A stretch of DNA of 64,000 nt from CAVYUC01 sp963783085 (GTDB lineage Bacteria; Bacteroidota; Bacteroidia; Bacteroidales; Prolixibacteraceae). Position 1 is the stretch's first letter. Each line of letters opens with the position of its first letter. Under the pieces are notes generated by a model, which did no database searches, was not told where the DNA came from, and saw only the letters and a list, made by a program, of their open reading frames with translations. The stretch covers positions 1 to 64,000 of the forward strand of contig CAWAMJ010000007.1 in the NCBI GenBank assembly GCA_963783085.1, read 5' to 3'. This document shows positions 37,315 to 47,231 of the stretch, one piece after another. The position numbers were made by a program, and so were the translations under genes.

Positions 37315-40300
37315 ATGAAAAACAAAAACACGATTAAAAAAGCAGCAGGCTTTTTAATGCTGTGTCTGATTCTGGTGGCGGTTTCAACCGGTGTGTATGC
37401 ACAGGTTACTGTCTCCGGAAATGTAACAGATGAAGGAGGGCTGCCTTTACCGGGAGTATCGGTAATTTTAAAAGGTACAACCACCGGCACTGTTACCAAC
37501 ATGGATGGAGACTTCTCTATTCCGAATGTTGGCTCTGGCTCCACACTCGTTTTTTCATTTGTTGGGATGAGAACCCAGGAAATGCCGGTGGGAAACAAAA
37601 CCGTATTTAATGTGGTAATGCAGGAGCAGTCGATTGGGATTGAAGAAGTGGTGGCCGTTGGCTACGGCGTGCAGAAAAAGGAAAGTGTTGTCGGTTCAAT
37701 CGGACAAGCTTCGAATGAAGAACTGCGCCGCTCGGGAAACTCAACCGACCTTACCGAAAGCCTGGTAGGGCAAATTCCCGGAATGGTTGCTTTAACCTCA
37801 TCCGGCGAGCCCGGTGGTATTTTAACCGGTGAAAGCGCAACCAATATCTATATCAGGGGACAAAATACCTGGAACGGGGGACAGCCTTTGATTTTGGTGG
37901 ACGGCGTTGAACGAAATATGAACAACGTGGATGTGAATGAGGTAGAAAGTATTTCGGTGTTGAAAGATGCTTCGGCTACCGCTGTTTTCGGGGTAAAAGG
38001 TGCAAACGGTGTTATCCTTATTACTACCAAACGCGGGAAGGCAGGGAAAACAAAACTGAACTTTAATTATACCACAACGGGTAAAATGTTGTCCAAACAA
38101 CCGGATAAACTCGATTCTTATGCCGCCATGATGGCCAAAGACGAGATTATCGAACGGGAAGGTGTATTAAATGAACCGTCGTGGGATGCTTACGTTCCCT
38201 ATGAAATTGTTCAACGTTACCGCAGACCGCAATCGCCGGAATATTCGGCCATCTATCCAAACGTGGATTGGGAAGATGCCATGTTTAAAGACATTGGCTT
38301 TTCGCACCGCATGACCCTGAATGCACAGGGAGGCAGCAAAGCTGTCCAGTATTTTGGTTCGCTGGCTTATTTGCATGAAGGCGATATGTTTAAAGACTAC
38401 GACAACTATAAAGGATATAATCCGAACTACAATTACAACCGGTTTAACTTCAGGAGCAATATTGATATTGCACTGACAAGTACAACAAAGTTCAAATTGA
38501 ACCTGTCCGGATATTACAGTCAGAAGAATACCAACTTCAACAACGAAGGAAGTACGGGCAGGGCCGATTCGTGGATGTGGCGTGCAACATATGGCCTGGC
38601 TCCCAACCTGTTTTTACCCATGTACGAAGATGGTCGCTGGGGCGCCTATCAGGAGGGGGGAAACAATACAATTAACCCTATTGCTGCCGTTTACAACATT
38701 GGTATCAGGCAAACACGGCAAACTGAGTTAAATGCCGATTTTAAGCTGGAGCAGGATCTTGATTTTATTACCGAAGGTTTAAGTGCCAAAGCTTCGCTGT
38801 TTTACGACAACAGCATCCGTTCGGAAGGCGGAATCTGGGATCAGCAAAACAGCATCCGTCCGGCAGAAGCCCGCACAAATGTTCCGTTTAAACAAATTTA
38901 TCCATTGTTGTACGAAGGACCGGATCAGGATCCGGGTGAATACACGGTTTTGCTTCCAATCGGCGACGAAGAATACGACTGGTTTATGAGGCCCTGGTCT
39001 ATCCATCAGGAAGAAATTACTTCTGCCAACTGGACTTCCTACATTCCGGTTTCGCGCCGGTTAATGTACGAGTTTCAAATGAACTATGCCCGCACCTTCG
39101 ATTTGCACAGCGTTTCGGGTATGGGAGTGTTCAAACGCGAAGAATATGCCATTGGCAGTATGTTCAAGAATTACCGCGAGGACTGGGTTTTCCGTGCTAC
39201 CTATGATTACGATGCCCGATATTTGTTTGAAGCCAACGGAGCTTACAACGGTTCAGAGCAATTTGGCCCGGGCTATCGTTTCGACTTCTTTCCTTCAGTG
39301 GCAATTGGCTGGTACGTATCAAACGAGGATTTCTTCAATTTTGATTGGGTGGACCGGCTGAAAATCCGCTACAGCATTGGTAAAGTGGGGGATGACAAGG
39401 TTAGCGGGGCTCGCTGGTTATACGACTCCCAGTTGGGATACGGAGGAAGAGCTCGTTTAAGCAATTCAGTTACGGGTTACAGTCCTTATTATTTTTACCG
39501 GGAAGCAGTTGTCGGAAACCCTGATATTCATTGGGAAAATGCACTTAAAACCAACTTTGGCGTTGAATTCGGCGTGTTGAAAAACCTGCTTTCGTTAACC
39601 TTCGATTATTTTACGGAAGACAGAACCGATATTTTGATGTCCGGTGGAAGCCGGAATGTACCTCCGTTCTTTGGCGCCAATCCGCCAAGCGCGAACCTGG
39701 GACATGTAAAATCAAACGGTTTTGAAGTGGAACTGGGTTTCAATAAACGGGTCAATAACAAATTCGATATTTGGTCAAATCTTGCTTTTACGCACAATGA
39801 AAACGAAATTATTGAGCGTGACGATGCCCCGCTTCAGTTCGAATACCTGAAAGCAAAGGGCTATCCGATTGGGCAGCATAAAAGATTATTGAAAACTGAG
39901 TTTTACAACAACTGGGATGAAGTATATGCCAGTGTTCCAACTGAAAACAACGATGCAGACAAACTTCCCGGTTATTACGATTTAATCGATTTTAACGCCG
40001 ACGGCATCATAAAAAACAGTGAAGATACGCCGCCTGTCGGTTATTCTGAAATTCCTCAGAATACAGCTACATTCACTTTGGGAGCAAACTACGGGGGTTT
40101 CAGTTTTATGATTCAGTTTTACGGAGTAAACAATGCCAACCGGTATGTTGGTTTTAATAACTATCAGAATGACATTGACATTGTTTACGGGCATGTTGCT
40201 GATTACTGGTCAAAAGATAATCCAAATGCCACATCATTTCTGCCCCGGTGGAAAACCCAGGCAGAAAATATAGGCGATTATTACCTTTACGATGCATCGT

Positions 40301-40524
40301 ATCTGCGATTACAGAATACCGAAATTGCTTACACCTTCAACGATTTGCAGTGGGTGAAAAATTCCGGCTTCTCCAATTTCAGGATTTTTCTTAACGGAAA
40401 CAATCTATTCTTCTGGTCTCAATTGCCGGATGACAGAACCACAACTTATTCAGGCGGTAGCGCCACAGAGGGTGCCTACCCTACGGTAAAACGAATAAAT
40501 TTAGGTATTGACTTATCATTTTAA
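37315..40524 (+). CDS. SusC/RagA-family TonB-linked outer-membrane protein (pair 4)
   Basis: 1069 residues. Signal peptide cleaved after about Ala29 (TGVYA-QV), regulatory-like domain TVSGNVTDEGGLPLPGVSV, signature EEVVAVGYGVQKKESVVGSI, plug PLILVDGVERNMNNVDVNEVESISVLKDASATAVFGVKGANGVILITTK, barrel ending INLGIDLSF. The GQIPGMVALTSSGEPGG segment and VDGVERNMN are typical of the long SusC subclass. First gene of a five-gene run (gaps of 11-30 bases) through to the terminator at 48287. Confidence 0.93.
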   Translation: MKNKNTIKKAAGFLMLCLILVAVSTGVYAQVTVSGNVTDEGGLPLPGVSVILKGTTTGTVTNMDGDFSIPNVGSGSTLVFSFVGMRTQEMPVGNKTVFNVVMQEQSIGIEEVVAVGYGVQKKESVVGSIGQASNEELRRSGNSTDLTESLVGQIPGMVALTSSGEPGGILTGESATNIYIRGQNTWNGGQPLILVDGVERNMNNVDVNEVESISVLKDASATAVFGVKGANGVILITTKRGKAGKTKLNFNYTTTGKMLSKQPDKLDSYAAMMAKDEIIEREGVLNEPSWDAYVPYEIVQRYRRPQSPEYSAIYPNVDWEDAMFKDIGFSHRMTLNAQGGSKAVQYFGSLAYLHEGDMFKDYDNYKGYNPNYNYNRFNFRSNIDIALTSTTKFKLNLSGYYSQKNTNFNNEGSTGRADSWMWRATYGLAPNLFLPMYEDGRWGAYQEGGNNTINPIAAVYNIGIRQTRQTELNADFKLEQDLDFITEGLSAKASLFYDNSIRSEGGIWDQQNSIRPAEARTNVPFKQIYPLLYEGPDQDPGEYTVLLPIGDEEYDWFMRPWSIHQEEITSANWTSYIPVSRRLMYEFQMNYARTFDLHSVSGMGVFKREEYAIGSMFKNYREDWVFRATYDYDARYLFEANGAYNGSEQFGPGYRFDFFPSVAIGWYVSNEDFFNFDWVDRLKIRYSIGKVGDDKVSGARWLYDSQLGYGGRARLSNSVTGYSPYYFYREAVVGNPDIHWENALKTNFGVEFGVLKNLLSLTFDYFTEDRTDILMSGGSRNVPPFFGANPPSANLGHVKSNGFEVELGFNKRVNNKFDIWSNLAFTHNENEIIERDDAPLQFEYLKAKGYPIGQHKRLLKTEFYNNWDEVYASVPTENNDADKLPGYYDLIDFNADGIIKNSEDTPPVGYSEIPQNTATFTLGANYGGFSFMIQFYGVNNANRYVGFNNYQNDIDIVYGHVADYWSKDNPNATSFLPRWKTQAENIGDYYLYDASYLRLQNTEIAYTFNDLQWVKNSGFSNFRIFLNGNNLFFWSQLPDDRTTTYSGGSATEGAYPTVKRINLGIDLSF

Positions 40525-40535
40525 GAATCAGGAAT

Positions 40536-42354
40536 ATGAAAAATTTAAAATATAGAAATTTTTATGTGCTTTTCTTGATGCTGGTTTTCATATCAACTTC
40601 ATGCGAAGATTATTTGGATAAGGCGCCTGAAGCAAGCATTTCAGAAAAGGACGCGTACGGGAACTTCAGAAGTTTCCAGGGATTTGTGGAAGAAATGTAT
40701 AACTGCGTAATGGACCCGGATAAAGGCGGGGCATGGAACAAGTATTTGTTTGCCGACGAAACGTTAAACAATTATCCCTACCAGTTCGACCTTGGAAACT
40801 ATTGGGGCAACGAAGCTTATTTTTACGGAAAACCCAACGTCGAACCCTTCTTCACTGGAAGGCAGGAACAGAAGGGTTTGGGAATGGTCGTGGTACGCCA
40901 TTCGCAAAGCCAACCTGGCGCTCGAAAAACTGGAAGGAACAGAAGAGGAACCAAGCGTGTTTGAGGGAACACAGGAAGAAAAAGACTTGCTGAAAGGTCA
41001 GGCGCTCTTTTTCCGTGCATGGTTTTACTTTGAGATTACACGCTACTGGGGCGGAATGCCTTATATAACAAGGGTGTTAAGCCCCACTGAAAGCCTTACC
41101 ACATCAGAATTTGACAGGCTTACCTATCAGGAGACAGCCCTGAAGATGGCCGAAGATTTCCGGGCCGCTGCCGACCTGTTGCCCAATCATTGGGACGAAA
41201 CGACTGTTGGGCAGGCAACACTCGGGGACAACGACCAGCGGGTAAATAAATTCTTTGCCCTGGGTTACCTCGGAAAATCACTTTTGTATGCGGCAAGCCC
41301 AATGATGAACGAAGAAGCCACCGGCAACAACGCGTTCAATCCCGAACTGGCGCAGAAAGCTGCCGAAGCTTTTGGCGAACTGCTGCAACTGGCGGATGAA
41401 ACAGGAATTTACGGGTTACAGCCCTGGGATGAATACATGCTGAATTTCTTTCATCCCAACCGGCAACCCACGGGTGGAAAAGAAGCGATTATGCTGCCAA
41501 CCATATATAACCATACGCGTATCAGGTGGTCAGCTATCGGAGGCACTGTCCCTTCTTCGTTTGCGTTAAACAGTGGTTCAAACGCCGATGTTCCGACACA
41601 TAATATTGTGCAAAATTATGGCATGGCAAATGGCTTGCCCATCGACGATCCTGAATCGGGGTACGACCCAAATGATCCATGGACAAACCGTGATCCGCGC
41701 TTCTATAAAGTAATCGTAAAAGACGGCGATCAGATTCACCGCGATAAGGCGGAAGATAAGTTTGCCGAATTGTATATTGGCGGGCGTCATCGTTCACAAA
41801 TCAACCCGCCCAGCGTAACCGGTTATTATTCCCGGAAATTCAACAACATGGGACCTGATTTCAATACTTCCATGGCTGGAAGGATTTCAGCATACGTTCC
41901 GTACCTGCGGATGGCTGATGTTTATTTAATGTATGCCGAAGCTGTGTTGTTTGCCAGTGAAGGCGGAACCCCGCAAAGCACTTCGGGCAATTACCACATG
42001 ACTGCCGCAGATGCAATTAATGCCGTAAGGAACCGGGCCCAGCTGCCCAATATCGATCCGAAATATACCTCGGACCAAAATACGTTCTTCGAGGAAATTG
42101 TACGTGAAAGGGCAGTGGAACTGATTTTTGAGGGAGCCCGTTTTTGCGATTTGCGCCGTTGGAACCGAAACAGTGATCCGCGGTACCTCAATAAAACGGC
42201 AATTGATTTCGACAGGGGACCCGATGGAAAACCGGTTAACATCTCTGAGAGGGTGATCGTTACCCGTGTGGCTGAGAAAAAGCACAACTGGCTGCCCATT
42301 CAGGTTGGTTATACGAAACTTTTCGAAGGTTTTCCACAAAATCCGGGATGGTAA
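40536..42354 (+). pseudogene. SusD/RagB-family lipoprotein (pair 4), one frameshift
   Basis: Frame 1 (40536-40964) gives lipobox ISTSC (Cys23) and the SusD N-terminus EDYLDKAPEASISEKDAYGNF...YPYQFDLGNYWGNEAYFYG. Frame 2 (open to 42354) gives VWEWSWYAIRKANLALEKLEG, GQALFFRAWFYFEITRYWGGMPYI, YLRMADVYLMYAEAVLFASEG, RERAVELIFEGARFCDLRRW and PQNPGW. The switch is near 40875-40885 (EQKG then WEWSWYAIRK) and needs removal of one base, probably in GGGTTTGGG. Restored length about 605 residues. If the shift is real, pair 4 has lost its SusD, while the downstream fifth pair is intact. Confidence 0.85.
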
Positions 42355-42384
42355 TCTAAAACGATTAATTAAAAACTTTAACAG

Positions 42385-45300
42385 ATGAAGAAAAAATATT
42401 CGATAATATTAGCTTTTCTGGTTACGTTAACGTTATTCGCGCCGAATGATGTTTTTGCCCAGCAAGCGAAATCAACAACCATTGAGTCGGTTATTGTCGA
42501 TGAAAACGGCAATCCGGTAGAAAATGCGGAAATCTTCAGTGGCAGTGCCTATGCAAAAACGGATTCAAAGGGCAATTTTACCATAGCGGTTGAACCTGGT
42601 TCAAAGCTGGTCGTTGAGGCAGATGGTTACGAAAACTCAGTTGTCACTGTAGATGAAGCACGCAATAAAACCAATATCAGTTTAAAATCAACTCCTTTCC
42701 TTTACGGGAAAGATGATATGGTGGATCTCGCGTTTCGCAGGGTTCACAACGGAGACGTTGTAGGAGCCTTCAGTAAGGTAAACGGAGATAAAGTGAATGC
42801 TTATGACAATACAATATGGGCCGGCGATGTACTGACCGGTCGCACTCTCGGGATGCTTGGTAGCAACAGCATCAGGGGGATAGGCATTGGCATTGATGTG
42901 GCAGACCTCACCGGAAGTGGTATGTTTTCAGGCAACGCGCTGTTTATTGTGGACGGCCTTCCGCGCGATATAGAATCGTTGAGGTTATCTGAAATTGAAG
43001 ATATCACGGTGCTGAAAGATGTAAATTCAGCAATTTTATACGGAAGCGCCGCGGTAAACGGCGTAATTTTAATTACCACAAAACGCGGAGAGGCATTTAA
43101 AAAGCAATCAAAATTTTCTGCCAATTATGGTATTTCAACACCCCGCGCATTGCCAAATTATTTAAATTCCGCTGATTACATGACCTATTACAACCTGGCC
43201 AGAACAAACGATGGTCAGACCGAAATGTTCAGCGAGGAAGAGATTGAAAATTACAGGTCGGGCAACAAATACCGCTACCCGAATGTGGATTATTATTCCG
43301 ATGATTACCTGAAACCGTTTAAAAGTTATTTCGATTTAAACGGGCAGTTTTCCGGAGGCAACGATGTGGCTAAATATTATTCCAATGTTGGCTGGTATTC
43401 GTCAGGCGGGTTGCTGGACTTTGGCGAAGGCGCCAATGCCAGGAACAACGTATTCAATGTGCGTGGAAATGTTGATTTAAAAATTAACGACTGGATTAAA
43501 ACATCGGTTGACGGAGTTTCGCTTTTCGGAAACAACAGAAGTCAGAGAGGGAATTACTGGAGTTCTGCTTCAAGCATCAGGCCTCATTTGTACAGCCCGT
43601 TAATACCGATTGATTTGATTGACCCCGAAAACAGCCTGTTAAACGCCAGGAAAAATGACGTAAACGGCGATTACCTTATCGGGGGAAATTCAAATTACAT
43701 CACCACTCCGTTTGGAGACGGTTATGCAGGCGGTGTATATGAACGTATTTTCCGTAAATTCTCTTTTAACAACCGGGTTGATTTCGATTTGAATAAGGTG
43801 ACCCAGGGATTGTCTTTCCATACCAACATTAGTTTCGATTATTTTACCGCATACGACCAAACTGTTTATAACCAGTATTCTGTTTATGAACCAATTTGGG
43901 CTGAAGATGAAGATGTTATTGTTGATTTGAAACAGCATGGAAAAGACGAACGACCGGGAACCCAGGCCGTTGGAAATGCCTTTTTCCGAAGGAGGTTTGG
44001 TGTTTATGGTCTGTTCAGTTACGACAGGGTTTTTAATGACGTACACCATGTTAGCGGATCGCTGGTTGGATACGGAAGCAATTTTAAGCAATCGTGGAAT
44101 TTTCAGGGCGTAAAACAAGCACACGTCGGACTTCAGATCAATTATGTTTTCAATAAAAAGTACATGGTTGATTTTAGCAGCAACTATGCCAATTCGGTAA
44201 AATTACCCGAAGGAAACAGGGGCGGATTTTCTCCGTCTCTGGGACTGGCCTGGATGATGAGCAAGGAAGATTTCATGGCGTCGGCTGATAATGTCGACTA
44301 CCTGAAATTACGACTGTCGGGCGGGATATTAAATTCAGACCTTCCTATTGGCGACTTCTTTTACTATGATAACCGTTACGGGGGATCAGGCAGCTACAGC
44401 TGGTACGAAGGAACCCGGAGCCGCGGCGGAGTTAGCTCAAATTGGAGCGATAACCCGAACCTGGGATTTGCAAAACGCAACGAGTTAACTTTTGGTTTCG
44501 AAGGATTGTTTTTTGATAAACTGCTCGGTGTGGAAGCCAACGTATTCTATGAAAAATACAGCGATTTGGTTACACGGCCCAATACAATTTACCCAAGTTT
44601 CTATACGCCCTACATTCCTTTCGAGAATTTTGAGGCAGATGAATACAAGGGAGCTGAAGTTGGAGTTGACGTGAACAAATCATTTGGCGATTTTAACCTG
44701 GTAGTAGGTGTAAACGCACTTTACGTTACTTCTAAAAGGACCATCGTGGACGAAATTTACAACAACGATTATCAGTACAGGCAGGGAAATCCGGTGGATG
44801 CAACTTTTGGTTTGGAAGCAATTGGTTTGTTCCAGGATCAGGCGGACATCGACAATAGCCCCATCCAGGCTTTTGGCGCTGTGCAACCAGGCGACATTAA
44901 ATACAAAGACCAAAATGGCGATGGCATCGTGGATGCAAACGACGAAGTGTATTTGCGCCGCTGGCAGGCTCCTTTATCCGGTGGCCTGAATGTTAAATTA
45001 TCGTACAAAAACTTCACGTTCTATGTTCAGGGCGAAGGAAGATCGGGCTCTGAAACTTTTATGGAAGGCGACTACTATTGGGTTGACGGAAACGACAAAT
45101 ACTCTGAAGTGGTGCTCGGAAGCTGGACACCGGAAACAAAAAATACGGCTACCTATCCGAGGTTAAGTGCCGAATCAGACAACAATAACTTCCGCAGGTC
45201 AAGCTACTGGCTGTATAACAACGATTATTTCAACATCCGGAAAATACAGCTTTCGTACAATGTGCCTGAGGCAGTTGCCAAAACGTTGTTAATGAAAAAT

Positions 45301-45426
45301 TTGAATGTATTTGTTGATGCATCCGATGTTTACCAATTTGCTAAAAATCGTGAAATAAGGGATTTAAGAGTAGGTGGCGAACCTTATTACAGAACTTTTT
45401 CACTGGGTTTAAAAGCTAGTTTTTAA
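42385..45426 (+). CDS. divergent SusC-like TonB-dependent outer-membrane protein (pair 5)
   Basis: 1013 residues. Signal peptide cleaved after about Ala25 (DVFA-QQ). A shorter regulatory-like domain (VIVDENGNPVENAEIFSGSAYAKTDSKGNFTI) is present, but the usual EEVVAVGYG signature is missing and replaced by FLYGKDDMVDLAFRRVHNGDVVGAFSKV. The plug is still clear: ALFIVDGLPRDIESLRLSEIEDITVLKDVNSAILYGSAAVNGVILITTK. Barrel ending FSLGLKASF. It is encoded 30 bases after the frameshifted susD of pair 4, so two importer pairs share one transcript. It may be a specialised second transporter for the same glycan (inference). Confidence 0.9.
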   Translation: MKKKYSIILAFLVTLTLFAPNDVFAQQAKSTTIESVIVDENGNPVENAEIFSGSAYAKTDSKGNFTIAVEPGSKLVVEADGYENSVVTVDEARNKTNISLKSTPFLYGKDDMVDLAFRRVHNGDVVGAFSKVNGDKVNAYDNTIWAGDVLTGRTLGMLGSNSIRGIGIGIDVADLTGSGMFSGNALFIVDGLPRDIESLRLSEIEDITVLKDVNSAILYGSAAVNGVILITTKRGEAFKKQSKFSANYGISTPRALPNYLNSADYMTYYNLARTNDGQTEMFSEEEIENYRSGNKYRYPNVDYYSDDYLKPFKSYFDLNGQFSGGNDVAKYYSNVGWYSSGGLLDFGEGANARNNVFNVRGNVDLKINDWIKTSVDGVSLFGNNRSQRGNYWSSASSIRPHLYSPLIPIDLIDPENSLLNARKNDVNGDYLIGGNSNYITTPFGDGYAGGVYERIFRKFSFNNRVDFDLNKVTQGLSFHTNISFDYFTAYDQTVYNQYSVYEPIWAEDEDVIVDLKQHGKDERPGTQAVGNAFFRRRFGVYGLFSYDRVFNDVHHVSGSLVGYGSNFKQSWNFQGVKQAHVGLQINYVFNKKYMVDFSSNYANSVKLPEGNRGGFSPSLGLAWMMSKEDFMASADNVDYLKLRLSGGILNSDLPIGDFFYYDNRYGGSGSYSWYEGTRSRGGVSSNWSDNPNLGFAKRNELTFGFEGLFFDKLLGVEANVFYEKYSDLVTRPNTIYPSFYTPYIPFENFEADEYKGAEVGVDVNKSFGDFNLVVGVNALYVTSKRTIVDEIYNNDYQYRQGNPVDATFGLEAIGLFQDQADIDNSPIQAFGAVQPGDIKYKDQNGDGIVDANDEVYLRRWQAPLSGGLNVKLSYKNFTFYVQGEGRSGSETFMEGDYYWVDGNDKYSEVVLGSWTPETKNTATYPRLSAESDNNNFRRSSYWLYNNDYFNIRKIQLSYNVPEAVAKTLLMKNLNVFVDASDVYQFAKNREIRDLRVGGEPYYRTFSLGLKASF

Positions 45427-45446
45427 TTCATTAAAAAAGATTAATT

Positions 45447-47204
45447 ATGAGATTAAATAAAATATGGTCGTTGCTGCTGATTTTGGTAATGTTTGCATCA
45501 TCGTGCACGTTACTGGAACCCGAAGACGATAACCACAGTACTCTGCAGCGGGTTTATGATGATCCCGAATTTGCAGAAGGATTACTTCTGAGAGCTTATG
45601 CTTACATTCCGACAAATGATTACAGGTGGGACGAAGTGGCCACTGACGATGCTGTTACCAACGATAAATTCAGCTCTTTTATGCGTATGGCAACAGGTGA
45701 ATGGACAGCTTTGTACAATCCGCAAAACCTGTGGGATAATTGCAACAGGTCTGTTATGTCGCTGAACCAGTTTCTGGATGTTGTGGAAGAAGTGCCGTGG
45801 AAATGGACTGATGAAACATTGAACGATTTATATGTGAGAAGGCTCACCGGCGAAGCATACGCCTTAAGGGGGCTGATGAAGTATTACCTGTTACGCAACC
45901 ACGCCGGCATTGGCGAAAACGGAGAATTGCTCGGTGTTCCGGAATACAATGAATTTCTGGAAACGCAGGAAGATTTTTCAAAACCCAGGGATAAATTTTC
46001 ACAGTCGGTTCAAAGTGCTTATGCCGATTTGGACAAGTCTTTGGAATACCTGCCCCTGGACTATGGCGATGTAAGTGAAGGAAATATTCCTGCCGGATTC
46101 AGTGGAGTTTCGCTTGATAATTACAACACTGTTTTTGGGAACAACACGTTGCAGCGAATGAGCGGACGTCATGCAAAAGCCATAAAAGCACGTTTGGCGT
46201 TATTGGCGGCCAGTCCTGCTTTTAATCCGAATAACGATGCTGCTTTATGGGAAAATGCCGCAAATTTTACCGCCGAATTATTGAACGAAATCGGCGGAAT
46301 CAGCGGAATGGATCCTCAGGGTCATGTATTTTATCTGAAAGAACAGGTGGATGCTGCTGACTTGACCAGCGGCGACAAACAGGATCTTCAGGAAATACTT
46401 TGGAGAAGGCCGATTTATACTGACAACGACAGGGAACAGGATAATTTTCCACCATCAATTTATGGAAACGGAAGAATTAATCCAACCCAAAACCTGGTAG
46501 ATGCATTTCCTATGGTCAACGGTTATCCCATCGATGATCCGAATTCAGGTTTTGATCCGGAAAATCCTTACCAAGGAAGAGATCCGCGTTTGTCATTGTA
46601 TATTGTTTATGACGGAAGCACCATGCGCGGTAAAACGATAGAAACCGGCACAGGCGAAGGAGATGATGCTATTGGTTCCCTGGAGAATTCAACCCGCACC
46701 GGATACTACATGAAAAAATTACTGCGTGAAGATGTAAACGTCGATCCATCGTCATCTTCTAACCAAAAGCATTTCAATACACATATCCGTTATACCGAAT
46801 TATTCCTGAATTATGCGGAGGCCGCCAACGAAGCATGGGGGCCAACAGGAAGCGGCGCTTACGGATTCTCAGCGAAAGATGTTATTGCCGCCATACGGAA
46901 TAGGGCTGGTATTGAGCAACCCGACAGTTACCTGGAATCTGTTTCAGACCAGGGAACGATGCGCCAGCTAATCCGCAATGAAAGAAGGTTGGAACTCTGT
47001 TTTGAAAGTTTCCGTTTTTGGGATCTGCGCAGGTGGAAAGAAGATTTAACTGTGCCTGCCCAGGGTATCCGGATTAATGGAAACACTTATACTCCGTTTA
47101 AGGTGGAAGACCGTGTCTATAATAATGAATATATGCATTATGGTCCTATTCCTGATCGCGAAATTGTGAAATTTAGCCTGATTCAAAATAAAGGCTGGAA
47201 TTAA
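45447..47204 (+). CDS. SusD/RagB-family lipoprotein (pair 5)
   Basis: 585 residues. Lipobox FASSC (Cys20). SusD features are DPEFAEGLLLRAYAYIP, RRLTGEAYALRGLMKYYLLRNHAG, GRHAKAIKARLALLAASPAFNP, YTELFLNYAEAANEAWGPTG, RNERRLELCFESFRFWDLRRWKED and the terminal YGPIPDREIVKFSLIQNKGWN. Partner of the divergent SusC upstream (20-base gap). Confidence 0.92.
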   Translation: MRLNKIWSLLLILVMFASSCTLLEPEDDNHSTLQRVYDDPEFAEGLLLRAYAYIPTNDYRWDEVATDDAVTNDKFSSFMRMATGEWTALYNPQNLWDNCNRSVMSLNQFLDVVEEVPWKWTDETLNDLYVRRLTGEAYALRGLMKYYLLRNHAGIGENGELLGVPEYNEFLETQEDFSKPRDKFSQSVQSAYADLDKSLEYLPLDYGDVSEGNIPAGFSGVSLDNYNTVFGNNTLQRMSGRHAKAIKARLALLAASPAFNPNNDAALWENAANFTAELLNEIGGISGMDPQGHVFYLKEQVDAADLTSGDKQDLQEILWRRPIYTDNDREQDNFPPSIYGNGRINPTQNLVDAFPMVNGYPIDDPNSGFDPENPYQGRDPRLSLYIVYDGSTMRGKTIETGTGEGDDAIGSLENSTRTGYYMKKLLREDVNVDPSSSSNQKHFNTHIRYTELFLNYAEAANEAWGPTGSGAYGFSAKDVIAAIRNRAGIEQPDSYLESVSDQGTMRQLIRNERRLELCFESFRFWDLRRWKEDLTVPAQGIRINGNTYTPFKVEDRVYNNEYMHYGPIPDREIVKFSLIQNKGWN

Positions 47205-47231
47205 ATCGTTGAAAAATTTAAATAAATAGAG

